Source of the DNA: Tolypothrix bouteillei VB521301
GTDB lineage: Bacteria; Cyanobacteriota; Cyanobacteriia; Cyanobacteriales; Nostocaceae
Length of the DNA: 64,000 nt
Assembly (NCBI RefSeq): GCF_000760695.4
Contig: NZ_JHEG04000001.1
Coordinates: 7,092,478-7,156,477, forward strand
Direction of reading: 5' to 3'
In this document: piece by piece, positions 27,706 to 37,294 of the stretch
How the letters are laid out: each line of letters starts with the position of its first letter
Position numbering within the stretch: the stretch's first letter is position 1
Position numbers and translations under genes: made by a program
Notes under the pieces: generated by a model
Database searches by the model: none
What the model was told of the DNA's origin: nothing
Seen by the model: only the letters and a program-made list of their open reading frames with translations

Positions 27706-28381
27706 CAATAAGGGTTGGCGATCGGTAGTCAAATGGGGGAGCACTGCTCCCCTTGATTTGTGTCAACCTTTGACGCAAATACTTAGATTTCCTGGGAAAA
27801 CTACATATCTTACTTTTTTCAACCGTAAAATTACCGTGAAAAAATTTATTTAAAGACTGCCCGTTAAATGTTTTTGAGAAAAAATCTTCTTCCCAAAGAC
27901 GGGTAACGAGCTACGACTTTAGTAAATATAGTTAGAAACTGTTAATTTCAACTCAATATGCCAAGAGATAAACATTAGAGTACGTAATAAGTGCTTCTTA
28001 AGACTGAAGTTAAAAAGCGAATGGAATCGTTAAAGTAAATATTAGCTTTGATCCCTATGATTTTTTGACTGAATTCTCTATGCTTTACTTAATGCAACTA
28101 ATGTATCACTTTGTTAACACGAAAATTGAAAAATATAACACAAAGATAAAAAGATCATAAAATTAACTTTTTCATTGGGATCGCTGAAACCTAGATATAT
28201 TCACTGGTTTCAGCTTTTACCCTCCCAGGCAGATAGACCACAATAAAAAGGTGAAAAAAGCTCTGAAAGGGTAAATAAATTCCCCGACTCTCTCCTTAGG
28301 TGGAGAGTAATTTTCACTTGAAAAGTAGTAAGCCCTCTGATTTTCTCCAACTTATCAATACAATATTTCCCACAAGGTTTT
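27706..28381. other. Gap with a hairpin after the DciA-like gene
   Basis: 676 bases. GGGGAGCA (27736-27743) pairs with TGCTCCCC (27745-27752) and is a weak terminator candidate without a long T-run. The rest is AT-rich with no visible gene. Confidence 0.45.
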
Positions 28382-28687
28382 ATGAAAAACATTAAATTCT
28401 TGACTTCTGCGTGTCGATATTGTCGTCATTACCAGCCAGAGGGGCGTCGCGGCGGTGTATGCCAACAGCTGGGGGCACCAGTTCGAGGGGATTGGAAAGC
28501 TTGTTCTTTAGCACTCCCACCATTTGCACCTTCTTGGGAAAATTTGAAAGATGTTTGGAGTTTGCCAGATGCAAAAATAGTGTTAGCTTCAGGTTTAAAT
28601 CAAGGAGCGATCCCTCCTGTGGAAGAAACCATTCCTAGCTCTCCCGAACCAGTGAAAACATATGCACGGGAAGCGTTAAAAGTATAA
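28382..28687 (+). CDS. Small conserved Cys-motif protein
   Basis: A 101-residue soluble protein with a CxxC pair (residues 11 and 14) and two further cysteines at about 27 and 40, in the pattern CRYCRHY..GGVCQQL..WKACSLALPPF. This pattern suggests metal or Fe-S binding. The rest is Pro-rich. I recognise it as the type of short protein conserved in cyanobacteria but cannot give a function. Its stop codon begins a perfect 21-bp inverted repeat. Confidence 0.6.
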   Translation: MKNIKFLTSACRYCRHYQPEGRRGGVCQQLGAPVRGDWKACSLALPPFAPSWENLKDVWSLPDAKIVLASGLNQGAIPPVEETIPSSPEPVKTYAREALKV

Positions 28688-28736
28688 ACGATAAAGTATA
28701 AAGGATGAAAAATTTATCCTTTATACTTTATCGTTT
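28686..28736. terminator. 21-bp perfect inverted repeat between convergent genes
   Basis: 28686-28706 pairs perfectly with 28716-28736 around a 9-base loop. It lies between the Cys-motif protein and menB, which converge. The arms are A/T-rich, and A and T runs lie in the loop region. A bidirectional terminator is the most likely role. Confidence 0.7.
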
Positions 28737-28743
28737 ATTGAGA

Positions 28744-29577
28744 TTAAGGTAGCCAAGGAAAGTCTCGAAAATTAGGTGGCCGTTTTTCTAAAAAAGCTTG
28801 TTTACCTTCTTTACCTTCTTCTGTCATGTAATAAAGTAAGGTAGCATTGCCAGCAAGTTCTTGCAAACCAGCTTGTCCGTCGCAGTCAGCGTTAAATGCT
28901 GCTTTCAGACAGCGAATTGCTGTTGGGCTTTTTTCTAAAATCTCTTGCGCCCATTGAACACCTTCAGCTTCCAATTGTTCTATTGGAACAACAGTATTCA
29001 CTAAACCCATATCTAAGGCTTGCTGGGCATTGTACTGCCGACAGAGAAACCAAATTTCTCGGGCTTTTTTTTGTCCAACAACACGAGCGAGATAGCTAGC
29101 ACCAAAACCACCGTCGAAACTGCCCACTTTAGGACCACTTTGCCCAAAAATAGCATTTTCAGCAGCAATGGTGAGATCGCAAATTAAGTGTAAGACGTGT
29201 CCGCCACCAATTGCATAACCAGCAACAAGGGCAATAACCACTTTTGGCATGGAACGAATCAGGCGTTGCAAGTCCAGCACGTTTAAACGGGGGATACCAG
29301 CATCATCTAAGTAACCTCCATGTCCCCGGACACTTTGGTCACCTCCAGAACAAAAAGCGTATCTGCCATCCGTATGTGGACCTGCGCCAGTAAACAATAC
29401 AACACCAATTGTAGTATCTTCTCGTGCATCGCAGAAAGCATCGCACAGTTCAGATATGGTTTTTGGACGAAAGGCATTGCGTTTTTGAGGGCGGTTAATG
29501 GCGATTTTTGCAATGCCCTCAGCTTTGTAATAAAGAACGTCTTCGTAAGTTTTTGCTGTTTGCCAGTTTAGAGCCAT
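28744..29577 (-). CDS. menB: 1,4-dihydroxy-2-naphthoyl-CoA synthase
   Basis: A 277-residue crotonase-fold enzyme that cyclises o-succinylbenzoyl-CoA in phylloquinone synthesis. It has the MenB-specific [12 protein letters not shown] and [15 protein letters not shown] segments, the oxyanion-hole [27 protein letters not shown], and the C-terminal [11 protein letters not shown] typical of MenB. menD is about 3 kb away on the same strand, separated by a KAP NTPase gene. Confidence 0.95.
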   Translation of the reverse strand: MALNWQTAKTYEDVLYYKAEGIAKIAINRPQKRNAFRPKTISELCDAFCDAREDTTIGVVLFTGAGPHTDGRYAFCSGGDQSVRGHGGYLDDAGIPRLNVLDLQRLIRSMPKVVIALVAGYAIGGGHVLHLICDLTIAAENAIFGQSGPKVGSFDGGFGASYLARVVGQKKAREIWFLCRQYNAQQALDMGLVNTVVPIEQLEAEGVQWAQEILEKSPTAIRCLKAAFNADCDGQAGLQELAGNATLLYYMTEEGKEGKQAFLEKRPPNFRDFPWLP

Positions 29578-29675
29578 AAGGTAGAGTACAACTTTAGCAG
29601 TGTGGAAATTCTATCGCAGGTGGCATTACCCAACTCACTTTCTGTGACACGATTTGTATAAAAAGTTGATTTGGT

Positions 29676-31442
29676 ATGGCGCAGACTGAGGTTAATGACT
29701 TATCGCAAGATACTCCTTTGATTAAGCCAGAGGAAGATCGGCTTGGATATGCAAGCTTTGCCAAGCATTTGGCAGATAGTATTTGCAAAATGGATTTTCC
29801 AGAAGGGTTTGCGATCGCAGTCTACGGTTCATGGAATTCAGGTAAGTCCACACTGTTGAACTTTGTCGTTCATTATCTCAAACAAAAGCCAGAAGACGAG
29901 CAACCAATTATTGTTCCCTTTAATCCCTGGTTGTTTTCCGGACACCAAGATATTACAAGACGGTTTTTTGACCAATTACAAGACGTGTTAAGCGCAGTGA
30001 CCGCTGTACCTAAAGGTTTAAGAGAAAGAATTGCTGATGTAGCCAAAGCAATTGCGGAAATTCCACTACCTTACGCTCAAGCAGGTAAAGCAGTTGCAAG
30101 CTTAGTTGACGATAAGCAAAAGGAAGCTCCTGAGTTAAAAGAAGACGTTGAAGATACCCTCACGCAGCAGCATCGGCGAATTGTCATCACAATTGATGAT
30201 ATCGATCGCCTTTGTGCAGAAGATATTCAACAATTATTTCGTCTTTTAAAAGCCATTCCCAATTTTACAAATGTTGTCTATCTCCTAGTTTGCGATAAAA
30301 AAAGTATTATCAAATCGCTTGCAGATGAGCGAGGACCATCAGGCGAAGAATATCTCGATAGAATTATTCAAATGGCTTTTGAGATACCCAGCCCGGATAA
30401 AACTTCACTCCGCAAATTACTTTTTGAAAAACTTAATAATATTATTGGTGATACGGCAAAACCCCTGTTTGAGCCAACTCGATGGAGTCAGATTTACTTT
30501 CAAGGGATAGATTACTTCATTACAAATCTTCGTGATATTGTTCGTCTAACTGATACCCTAACAGTGAGTTTTCCTGTAGTAGAAGGTGAAGTTAACCCAG
30601 TTGACTTTATAGCCTTAGAATCACTGCGAGTTTTTTGTCCGTTAGCTTACGAAATTATTTTAAAAAACAGAGATGCTTTTATCAAGAGCGATCTTGCGTT
30701 AGAAAACTTAACAAATTTTTATAATTTTTGGCTTGCCCAATTACCAGAAGAAGATAAGCAGCCAGTTAAAAATTTACTGATGTTTCTTTTCCCCAAGTTA
30801 GAAGTCATTTGGGGAGATTATAGCGTTTATAGCGAACAACAAAAGTTAGAATGGCAGGAAAAACGGCGTATTTGCTGCCCGGAAAATTTTCCTATATACT
30901 TTTGTTTAAATTTATCGACATCCGAGTTATCTCACACTCAGATCGAAGCTATTCTTTCATCGGCTTGCAATGCAAAAGCCTTTGGGCAAAAACTAATAGA
31001 ACTTTCCCATCAAAAACGTCAGGATGGAACTACTCAAGTTAGAGCCTTTCTAGAAAAACTTGAAGATTATGCTGAGAAAGTCATCCCCAATCACTGCATT
31101 TCTCTAGTTATAGAAGCTTTATTTGATGTCGGTGAAGAACTACTTTCTCCAGAAGATGGAGCGGATACTATGTTTGATTTTAGTAATGAAGTTATAATTC
31201 ATCGTTTGCTCACCCAATTATTGTTCCGCCTTGATGAACCTACAAGGTTCGATGTGTTGAAAACGGCAATGAGCCAAGGAAAAGCATTATCGATTATAGA
31301 GATAGAAATAGAAACTTTGACTAACCAGCAGCTATCTACTCCTGAAGAGAAATGTCTGATTAGCGCACAACATTTAAAAGTACTTCAAGATGTTGTAGCT
31401 AAAAGAACACAGGAGAAGGATGTGGAATCAATAAATAGTTAA
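29676..31442 (+). CDS. KAP-family P-loop NTPase
   Basis: A 588-residue protein. The Walker A motif GSWNSGKST is at residues 51-59, preceded by the typical FAIAVYG strand; IVPFNPWLFSG follows it. Walker B is IVITIDDIDRL near residue 170, followed by the LFRLLKAI and VVYLLVCDK strands. This order fits KAP NTPases, which are often linked to prophages, plasmids and anti-phage defence. The paired membrane helices found in some family members are absent. The C-terminal 250 residues are helical without a recognised domain. It is divergent from menB, in a setting (31.4-32.2 kb) that looks like accessory DNA between men genes. Confidence 0.85.
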   Translation: MAQTEVNDLSQDTPLIKPEEDRLGYASFAKHLADSICKMDFPEGFAIAVYGSWNSGKSTLLNFVVHYLKQKPEDEQPIIVPFNPWLFSGHQDITRRFFDQLQDVLSAVTAVPKGLRERIADVAKAIAEIPLPYAQAGKAVASLVDDKQKEAPELKEDVEDTLTQQHRRIVITIDDIDRLCAEDIQQLFRLLKAIPNFTNVVYLLVCDKKSIIKSLADERGPSGEEYLDRIIQMAFEIPSPDKTSLRKLLFEKLNNIIGDTAKPLFEPTRWSQIYFQGIDYFITNLRDIVRLTDTLTVSFPVVEGEVNPVDFIALESLRVFCPLAYEIILKNRDAFIKSDLALENLTNFYNFWLAQLPEEDKQPVKNLLMFLFPKLEVIWGDYSVYSEQQKLEWQEKRRICCPENFPIYFCLNLSTSELSHTQIEAILSSACNAKAFGQKLIELSHQKRQDGTTQVRAFLEKLEDYAEKVIPNHCISLVIEALFDVGEELLSPEDGADTMFDFSNEVIIHRLLTQLLFRLDEPTRFDVLKTAMSQGKALSIIEIEIETLTNQQLSTPEEKCLISAQHLKVLQDVVAKRTQEKDVESINS

Positions 31443-32000
31443 CCTCAATATAGATGTAGATGAAATCTAAAAATACCTGGCGAATGGAATTCACGGCTAT
31501 ACAAATGAAGTCCGCTTGCGCTGACTGAATGCAGTACACAAATCTCTAGAAAAGATATGAAACATCCTGAAAACAGGGGAAGTTGATTCCAATTCCCCCG
31601 TTTTTTATGGGGGTTAGGGGGGATCGTCAGAAATAAAAACTTTAGGAAATTCATAGCTCTGTCTCCTCTTCCCTCTGCATACTCTGCGTCTTGACGGTTA
31701 AAGAATTTACTTTTGAACCGCAGAGGCGCTGAGAGCGCAGAGAAAAGAGATGAGGAATTGCCACCTGAATTAAAATTTTAGAGTCGTCTTGGCTAGCAAT
31801 GCCCACCCTAGGGCGTGTTTTACAAATCAAATAGAATTGCTATGGGTTTCGTTGTATTTGGAAGAGCAACCCTTTGTCCTGCTGTCAGAAAAGTCTGTGT
31901 CTGGAATCATGCAAGTTCTACCTACTTCGGCTGAAGAATTAGCTAACACATCTTTGTAAATACAAAGTAAATTTTCTAAATGGTCTCCGCTTAACTGATT
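31443..32000. other. Accessory spacer with dispersed repeats
   Basis: It contains a G/C-rich hairpin (CCCCCGTTTTTTATGGGGG near 31595) of a type common in cyanobacterial intergenic regions, then a CCGCAGAGGCGCTGAGAGCGCAG-like dispersed repeat near 31720. A short plus-strand frame ending near 31960 looks vaguely protein-like but is not assignable. Confidence 0.45.
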
Positions 32001-32123
32001 AAAATGAGTCTGGCTTCCCAACACTTCTTGGCGCTTTTGTTCGTATATATTCCTTCCTTTTCCCGGACGTTTATTGGTGGGCGAGAGGACTTCAATTATC
32101 TTGAGCAGAGCGAGCCGTTGCAA
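32001..32123 (-). pseudogene. DUF4058-family remnant
   Basis: About 41 codons on the minus strand encode IIEVLSPTNKRPGKGRN, IYEQKRQEVLGSQTH, which matches the core of DUF4058 proteins as I know them. A stop codon lies shortly upstream. Downstream the sequence diverges into an unrelated frame, so both ends of the gene are missing. It is a decayed fragment. Confidence 0.65.
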
Positions 32124-32247
32124 GTACGTCAGCTATCGACTCACAGGGCTAAAAGGGGTTAGAAAAACTCAAATTAACATATCATCTTTGGACGATTGCT
32201 TATTATTTTACCGAAGATGGTATGAGGGTATTTTCTTGGTGCTCGAT

Positions 32248-34032
32248 CTAAGCTTCAAATACTATAAATTTACCCAAATTTTCTTTGCGCCACTTAGCGT
32301 CTGCTTTACGATTTGTCCGCAATTCTAAAACCCGAATTCCCTGAGTCGGTAAAGGGTTTAGTTTGTCTTGTAATTGCTTCCACGAACTTATCAATTCGTG
32401 TTCAATACTGTAAGTAGCACACAATTGAGCAAAATCAATATCTTGAGGCGTGGCAAAAAATTCTTCAAAGGGGGGTTCAAATTGGGCTACAGGTAACATT
32501 TCAAAAATACCACCTCCATTGTTGTTAATTAACACAATTGTTAAATGTCCGACAAACTTATTTCTTATTAAAAATCCATTGGTATCGTGTAGTAGGGCTA
32601 AATCTCCTGTTAACATGACACTACTTTGATGGCGGTGGGCAATTCCTAAAGCAGTAGATAATGTACCATCAATACCATTTGCACCTCGATTGAAGAAGGG
32701 TTGCAAGCCCAGAGAATTGGGTTGCCAAAAAAATTCAACATCCCGCACTGGCATACTGTTAGCAATAAATATGGGTGTCTTTGATGGTAATGTTTGAGAA
32801 AGCAACCAGGCTGTTTTTCCCTCAAATAACTCTTCCATTGGGGCTAAAGTTTGGTTAACATTTGCCCTAACTTTTGCTTCTGCTGTCAACCACAATTCAA
32901 GGTACGGGGAATTTTCCAGTTTTTTCCACTCTCTCCCACTCGGAGCGCTCCATCTCCCTAATTCCTCAATACTGACTCGCAGGTGAGTTGTTCTACCGTG
33001 CAAGGGGTCGAGATTGCGATCGCTTGGATCGACAACCCATTTTTGCCCGAGGGTGTCAGTTAACCAATTGCGTAGTTCCTTACTAGTGGGCATTTCGCCG
33101 ATTTGAATGACAACCTCAGGTGCTAGCTGTTTTGCTAAAGAGCGATCGCGCAAAATAAGGTCATAGGTAGAAATAATGTTGGGGTTGAAATCGGCGTGGT
33201 TTCTGACTGGAGATAGCCCTTCTGCTAAAACGGGAAATTTTAAGGTTTGAGAAAGGTGGGCGATCGCATGGCAATACTCTCGTGGTTTTTGCGGTTGAGC
33301 AACACCAGCAATAATAATTCCTTGACTGGAGTTTAGCCATTCATTAAGAAGAAAGGAGTACGGGTGGTGAGTGGTGTCTGAAGTGAGCCGCTGAATTGGT
33401 ACGTGAGTAAAAAAGCGTTCTGATTGAAATTGAGACTGTAAAAATTGTAGTGATGCTGCGTGTAATGGTTCTACTTCCTGAAGGGGAGCAAGAGGATCGC
33501 GCAAGGGTACATTCAGGTGAACTGCTCCGGGTACGGGATGAAGAGTTTTTTCCCATGCATGAATAATTGTTTGCCGCAAGTAGGCTAGCATTGCCATATC
33601 TGGAGAAGGAATGGCGAGTTCTGCTTGCCAGTTGGGGTAAGTGCCGTATAATTTTAACTGATCTACAGTTTGCCCTGAATGGCAATTTCTTAACTCTGGT
33701 GGTCGGTCAGCAGTCAGCAATAACAGTGGTACGCAGCTTTCTTTTGCTTCAATGACAGCAGGATAAAAATTAGCTCCTGCTGTTCCAGAGGTACAAACAA
33801 TGGCTGCGGGTCTTCCTGTGGCTTTGGCGCGTCCTAAGGCAAAAAAGGCAGCAGAACGTTCATCTAAAATAGAAATGACTTCAAGGCTGGGTGATTGTCG
33901 GGCAAAAGCAATTGCTAGGGGTGTGGAACGCGAACCCGGACAAATGACAACACAGGCTAATCCCAATCGCTTCAATGTCTCAGCAAAAATCGATGCCCAT
34001 ACAGAATTTATGTTTCTAAAATCTATTGTCAT
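32248..34032 (-). CDS. menD: SEPHCHC synthase
   Basis: A 594-residue thiamine-diphosphate enzyme of phylloquinone synthesis that joins 2-oxoglutarate to isochorismate. It has CPGSRSTPLAIAF, LDERSAAFFALG with the catalytic glutamate region, CTSGTAGANFYPAVIEA, LTADRPPELRNCHSGQTVDQ, and the ThDP-binding GDLALLHDTNGFL with NNNGGGIFEMLP. It is full length, and divergent from folB. Confidence 0.96.
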   Translation of the reverse strand: MTIDFRNINSVWASIFAETLKRLGLACVVICPGSRSTPLAIAFARQSPSLEVISILDERSAAFFALGRAKATGRPAAIVCTSGTAGANFYPAVIEAKESCVPLLLLTADRPPELRNCHSGQTVDQLKLYGTYPNWQAELAIPSPDMAMLAYLRQTIIHAWEKTLHPVPGAVHLNVPLRDPLAPLQEVEPLHAASLQFLQSQFQSERFFTHVPIQRLTSDTTHHPYSFLLNEWLNSSQGIIIAGVAQPQKPREYCHAIAHLSQTLKFPVLAEGLSPVRNHADFNPNIISTYDLILRDRSLAKQLAPEVVIQIGEMPTSKELRNWLTDTLGQKWVVDPSDRNLDPLHGRTTHLRVSIEELGRWSAPSGREWKKLENSPYLELWLTAEAKVRANVNQTLAPMEELFEGKTAWLLSQTLPSKTPIFIANSMPVRDVEFFWQPNSLGLQPFFNRGANGIDGTLSTALGIAHRHQSSVMLTGDLALLHDTNGFLIRNKFVGHLTIVLINNNGGGIFEMLPVAQFEPPFEEFFATPQDIDFAQLCATYSIEHELISSWKQLQDKLNPLPTQGIRVLELRTNRKADAKWRKENLGKFIVFEA

Positions 34033-34112
34033 TAGGGGTTAGGAGTTACGAGTGCAAGACTGTCAGTATGAGATGATAATCTCATGTTTGCTATTGAGGG
34101 TACATTACCTAT

Positions 34113-34472
34113 ATGGACTGCATTCATCTAACAGGAATTCGGAGTTACGGCTACACGGGTTACTTAGCTGAAGAACAAGTTCTGGGACAATGGTTTGAGG
34201 TGGACGTGAGGTTATGGTTAGATCTCGCAAAAGCGGGTCAAACCGATGCTATAGAAGATACTATAGATTACCGCAGTATTATCAGCTTAGTGCAAAATAC
34301 AGTGAAGACATCAAAGTTTGCTTTGGTGGAACGATTAACGGCGTCTATTGCTGATTCTATTTTGGCATCGAGCGATCGCGTGACGCAAGTTCAAGTCATT
34401 TTAAGTAAACCTGCTGCGCCCATCCCCGACTTTGGTGGCAAAATTAGTATCGATCTCACAAAAAAAAGATGA
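34113..34472 (+). CDS. folB: Dihydroneopterin aldolase
   Basis: A 119-residue folate-pathway enzyme that releases glycolaldehyde from dihydroneopterin. It has GIRSYGYTGYLAEEQVLGQWFEVDV (the conserved G..GV...E...GQ.F.VDV pattern), DTIDYRSI, LVERLTASIAD with the catalytic Glu, and the C-terminal LSKPAAPIP lysine segment. The length matches the family. It is divergent from menD, with 80 bases between. Confidence 0.93.
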   Translation: MDCIHLTGIRSYGYTGYLAEEQVLGQWFEVDVRLWLDLAKAGQTDAIEDTIDYRSIISLVQNTVKTSKFALVERLTASIADSILASSDRVTQVQVILSKPAAPIPDFGGKISIDLTKKR

Positions 34473-34812
34473 AGGATAAAATCCGAAGACTTCATTTCTA
34501 TTAACTACTTTTCAATATATTTCTTAATAAGATGCCTTTTATACCTGTAAATAGTTAGCCAATAACATTTATTTCACTGATTGTATGTTCGAGCCATTAA
34601 TGATATTCACATGCGCTCTTAAGTACATTCAAGGCAGTTATTTAAACCGGACAAGTTTATAAATTCTCAAAAATAAGTACTCAGACATTAAGTATTCGGT
34701 AAAGTATAGTCTACAGCGATCGCGACGATTTATGATGGTATGATCTCTCAATCGGACATTGAGTGAACCGCAGTCCATAAAATTTGAATCTTAGCCAACG
34801 GATTATCTTAGC
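34473..34812. other. Gap upstream of the diguanylate cyclase
   Basis: 340 AT-rich bases with no visible gene or strong structure. They presumably contain the promoter of the gene at 34813. Confidence 0.45.
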
Positions 34813-36123
34813 ATGTTCAGTCCTAAAATTTTAGTTATTGAGGATGAGGAAATTTTTGCATTGGATCTCAGAAAAAAATTACAAGAATTGGGATACACGG
34901 TTTCAGAAATTACGAACTCAGGAGAAGAAGCAATCAAAACAATAGCAGAGACTCATCCAAACTTGGTATTAATTGGTACTCGCTGGGCTGAAACAACTGA
35001 TGGAGTCCATTTTGCCGATACTATTACCAACACTTTTCAAGTACCTGTACTGCATTTAACAAAGTACTCAGAAAGAATCAAAGTCCAGAAAAATCGCCGC
35101 AACAAACCTTGGAACTCTATTGTTAAAAAACTTGCTGAAAGAGAACTTCATATTGCGATCGAAATAGCGCTTCGCAAGCATTATGCTGAAAGAACGCTAA
35201 AAGCAGAACAGCAAAAGTTTACAGCTATTTTAAGAAGCATGGGTTGTGCTGTGATTATCACAGATAATTACGGTCATATCCAAATGATGAATCCACTCGC
35301 AGAAGTGCTGACTGCTTGCGCTCAACATGAAGCAATGAACAAGAAATTAGCAAATATCTTAAGAGCGGCTGACAAAGAGATAAGGGAAGGAATAGAGAAT
35401 TTAACAATACAAGTTTTACAAGAAGGTGTATCTCTTAACTTACCAAAAAACTGTATCCTCTACGCTAAAGACAGTAGAGAAATACATATCGAAGGTAGTA
35501 TCACACCTATTCGCGATGATAACGGTCATATCAAAGGTTCTGTTTTAGTTTTTCAAGATATTACTCAACGCAAACAGGTAGAAGCAGACCTCATTCGCAA
35601 TGCTTTTTATGATACACTCACGGGATTGCCAAATCGAGCTTTGTTTCTCGAACGACTGGGGCAGGCATTTGAACGCAGTCAGAGAATTAACGGTTATCAA
35701 TTTGCCGTGTTATTTTTAGATTTAGATGGCTTCAAAGCCGTAAATGATAACTACGGGCATTTGACTGGCGATCGCCTATTGATAGAAACAGCCCGACGCT
35801 TGGAGTCCTGTTTGCGTAGTGGCGACACTGTAGGACGATTTGGTGGAGATGAGTTTGTTGTCCTTGTAGAGGATATTAAAGAGATTGCTGATGCCATTAA
35901 CGTTGCTCATCGCATACAAAATTCTTTAAAACTACCAGTTGCTATCAACGCACAACAACTTTATATAGGAGTAAGTATAGGTATTGCTATAAATTGCTGT
36001 GCGTATAAAGAACCTTCTAGTTTGCTAAGAGACGCCGATATCGCTATGTACCGTGCAAAAGCCCAAGGAAAAGCTCAATATGCTGTGTTTAATTTCCCGC
36101 AGTTATTAGTCGCTAATGATTAA
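34813..36123 (+). CDS. Receiver-PAS-GGDEF diguanylate cyclase with degenerate receiver
   Basis: A 436-residue protein. Residues 1-125 are a receiver-like domain (ILVIEDEEIFALDL start). The position that normally holds the phosphorylated Asp is Gly55 (NLVLIGTRW), so phosphorylation is unlikely. A PAS domain follows (about 140-260, AVIITDNYGHIQMMN; VFQDITQRKQ at the end). The GGDEF domain (about 270-430) has an intact GGDEF at 344-348 and an RxxD inhibitory site (RSGD) five residues upstream, so it should make c-di-GMP under product inhibition. There is no EAL domain. Its end overlaps the convergent patatin gene by 11 bases. Confidence 0.88.
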   Translation: MFSPKILVIEDEEIFALDLRKKLQELGYTVSEITNSGEEAIKTIAETHPNLVLIGTRWAETTDGVHFADTITNTFQVPVLHLTKYSERIKVQKNRRNKPWNSIVKKLAERELHIAIEIALRKHYAERTLKAEQQKFTAILRSMGCAVIITDNYGHIQMMNPLAEVLTACAQHEAMNKKLANILRAADKEIREGIENLTIQVLQEGVSLNLPKNCILYAKDSREIHIEGSITPIRDDNGHIKGSVLVFQDITQRKQVEADLIRNAFYDTLTGLPNRALFLERLGQAFERSQRINGYQFAVLFLDLDGFKAVNDNYGHLTGDRLLIETARRLESCLRSGDTVGRFGGDEFVVLVEDIKEIADAINVAHRIQNSLKLPVAINAQQLYIGVSIGIAINCCAYKEPSSLLRDADIAMYRAKAQGKAQYAVFNFPQLLVAND

Positions 36124-37294
36124 GCTGTAAAAACGCTTTTAATCCTTCTTGTACGTCATTCTGTTGCATATAAGTCTCTGTCGCTTCAATTAAATTACTG
36201 ATATTCTCTTCACTCACATCATCAAGATCGTCGCTCAACCGCTTACCTGTTAAATGTCTATCTAGTTTGAACTGCAACCGTAAAAAACGATTTTGAATAA
36301 CTTGATAGGTAATATATTCATAAACGTCTGAGGTTGCATCAAACAAAACATTAACAAGCGGTTGAGCCCATTGTATCAGACCCCACTGGTGAGCGGATTC
36401 ATATGGAATGATTCGTGTAGCGTCACCTGTCCCTATAGAAAGAACAGTAATTTCATCTAGTGAATAACCTAACCTTAGAGCCTCAGCAACAGCACAACTC
36501 GATGGATTATTTGCTGCTACACCACCATCAATAGCAGAGTATATAGTTTTAATTGAATAGGTAGAGGTATTGTCAGGTATTACACTCCAAGGTGCATCTA
36601 AAAAGGCTTGCTTTGTCACTCCTCTATATCTTTCTATAATACGAGATTGACCTTCTCCTGTACCATGGGTAATTCTTACAACTTGCTTGTTGTATAAGCC
36701 TTCTGTTGAAGATATGTTCTCATCTAAAACAAGACTTTGTAAATCTCCTTGTTGAACTTTGCCATGTATACTTTTGTCAAGCTTATATGCTGGAAAATAG
36801 GTAGGTGCTGATGCAGAACACGTGCAAACTTCCCATAAGGGAGGGTTTCCATAACCTTTGTCTTGCCGCCAACTTTTGAAAATAATTGGTTCTCTTTCAA
36901 TAGTGTCGTAGGATACAATCAATAACAATGGCGAGTCAATTTCAAATAGTTTTGTCTCTCCAAAAACTTCTTTCAAAACTGCTATCAATCCTTCATTGGA
37001 AAATTTAGGTGCAGATAAACCATACTTAAGTATTAAGGGAATTCTTTTTATTGAAAATAAGCTTCGATAAGGAAAAATTTTTGGGCTTTTATACTTATAC
37101 ATATCAATAATTTCTTCACTTTTCCTTCCTTTGGCAATCGCTGCTGCTAAAATTGAGCCTGTGGAAGTTCCAGCAATTAAGTTAAAGTAAGTATTCAAAG
37201 GTTGAGAAATTTGTTTCTCAATAGCTGCTAGTATTGTTGCTGCTACAATTCCTCGAATTCCCCCTCCATCTAAGCTCAAAATCCGAAAAGTCAT
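36113..37294 (-). CDS. Patatin-like phospholipase with inserted beta module
   Basis: A 393-residue lipid acyl hydrolase. DGGGIRG (residues 9-15) is the oxyanion motif, GTSTGS carries the nucleophile Ser44, and the DGG at 256-258 supplies the catalytic Asp. Between them, residues about 176-249 form an extra segment (VVRITHGTGEGQSRIIERYRG...PDNTSTYSI) that interrupts the patatin fold. It resembles a beta-repeat motif I associate with phage tail or surface proteins. Patatin effectors are also used in CBASS-type defence, but no cyclase gene is adjacent, so metabolic lipid turnover is equally possible. Confidence 0.85.
   Translation of the reverse strand: MTFRILSLDGGGIRGIVAATILAAIEKQISQPLNTYFNLIAGTSTGSILAAAIAKGRKSEEIIDMYKYKSPKIFPYRSLFSIKRIPLILKYGLSAPKFSNEGLIAVLKEVFGETKLFEIDSPLLLIVSYDTIEREPIIFKSWRQDKGYGNPPLWEVCTCSASAPTYFPAYKLDKSIHGKVQQGDLQSLVLDENISSTEGLYNKQVVRITHGTGEGQSRIIERYRGVTKQAFLDAPWSVIPDNTSTYSIKTIYSAIDGGVAANNPSSCAVAEALRLGYSLDEITVLSIGTGDATRIIPYESAHQWGLIQWAQPLVNVLFDATSDVYEYITYQVIQNRFLRLQFKLDRHLTGKRLSDDLDDVSEENISNLIEATETYMQQNDVQEGLKAFLQLNH
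36548..36769 (-). other. Inserted module within the patatin gene
   Basis: It encodes residues about 176-249 of the patatin, lying between the strand ending in AYKLDKS and the catalytic YSAIDGG. The order GTGEGQSR, then a short strand, APWSVIPD, TSTYSI, is the part that looks like a separate beta module. Confidence 0.5.

Noticed and set aside
31820..31965. Short plus-strand frame overlapping the antisense side of the DUF4058 remnant
   Set aside because: Protein-like in places but no clear start, family or ribosome binding site.
36113..37294. Patatin as a CBASS effector
   Set aside because: No CD-NTase or other CBASS gene is adjacent; the neighbours are a c-di-GMP cyclase (convergent) and a sugar acetyltransferase.
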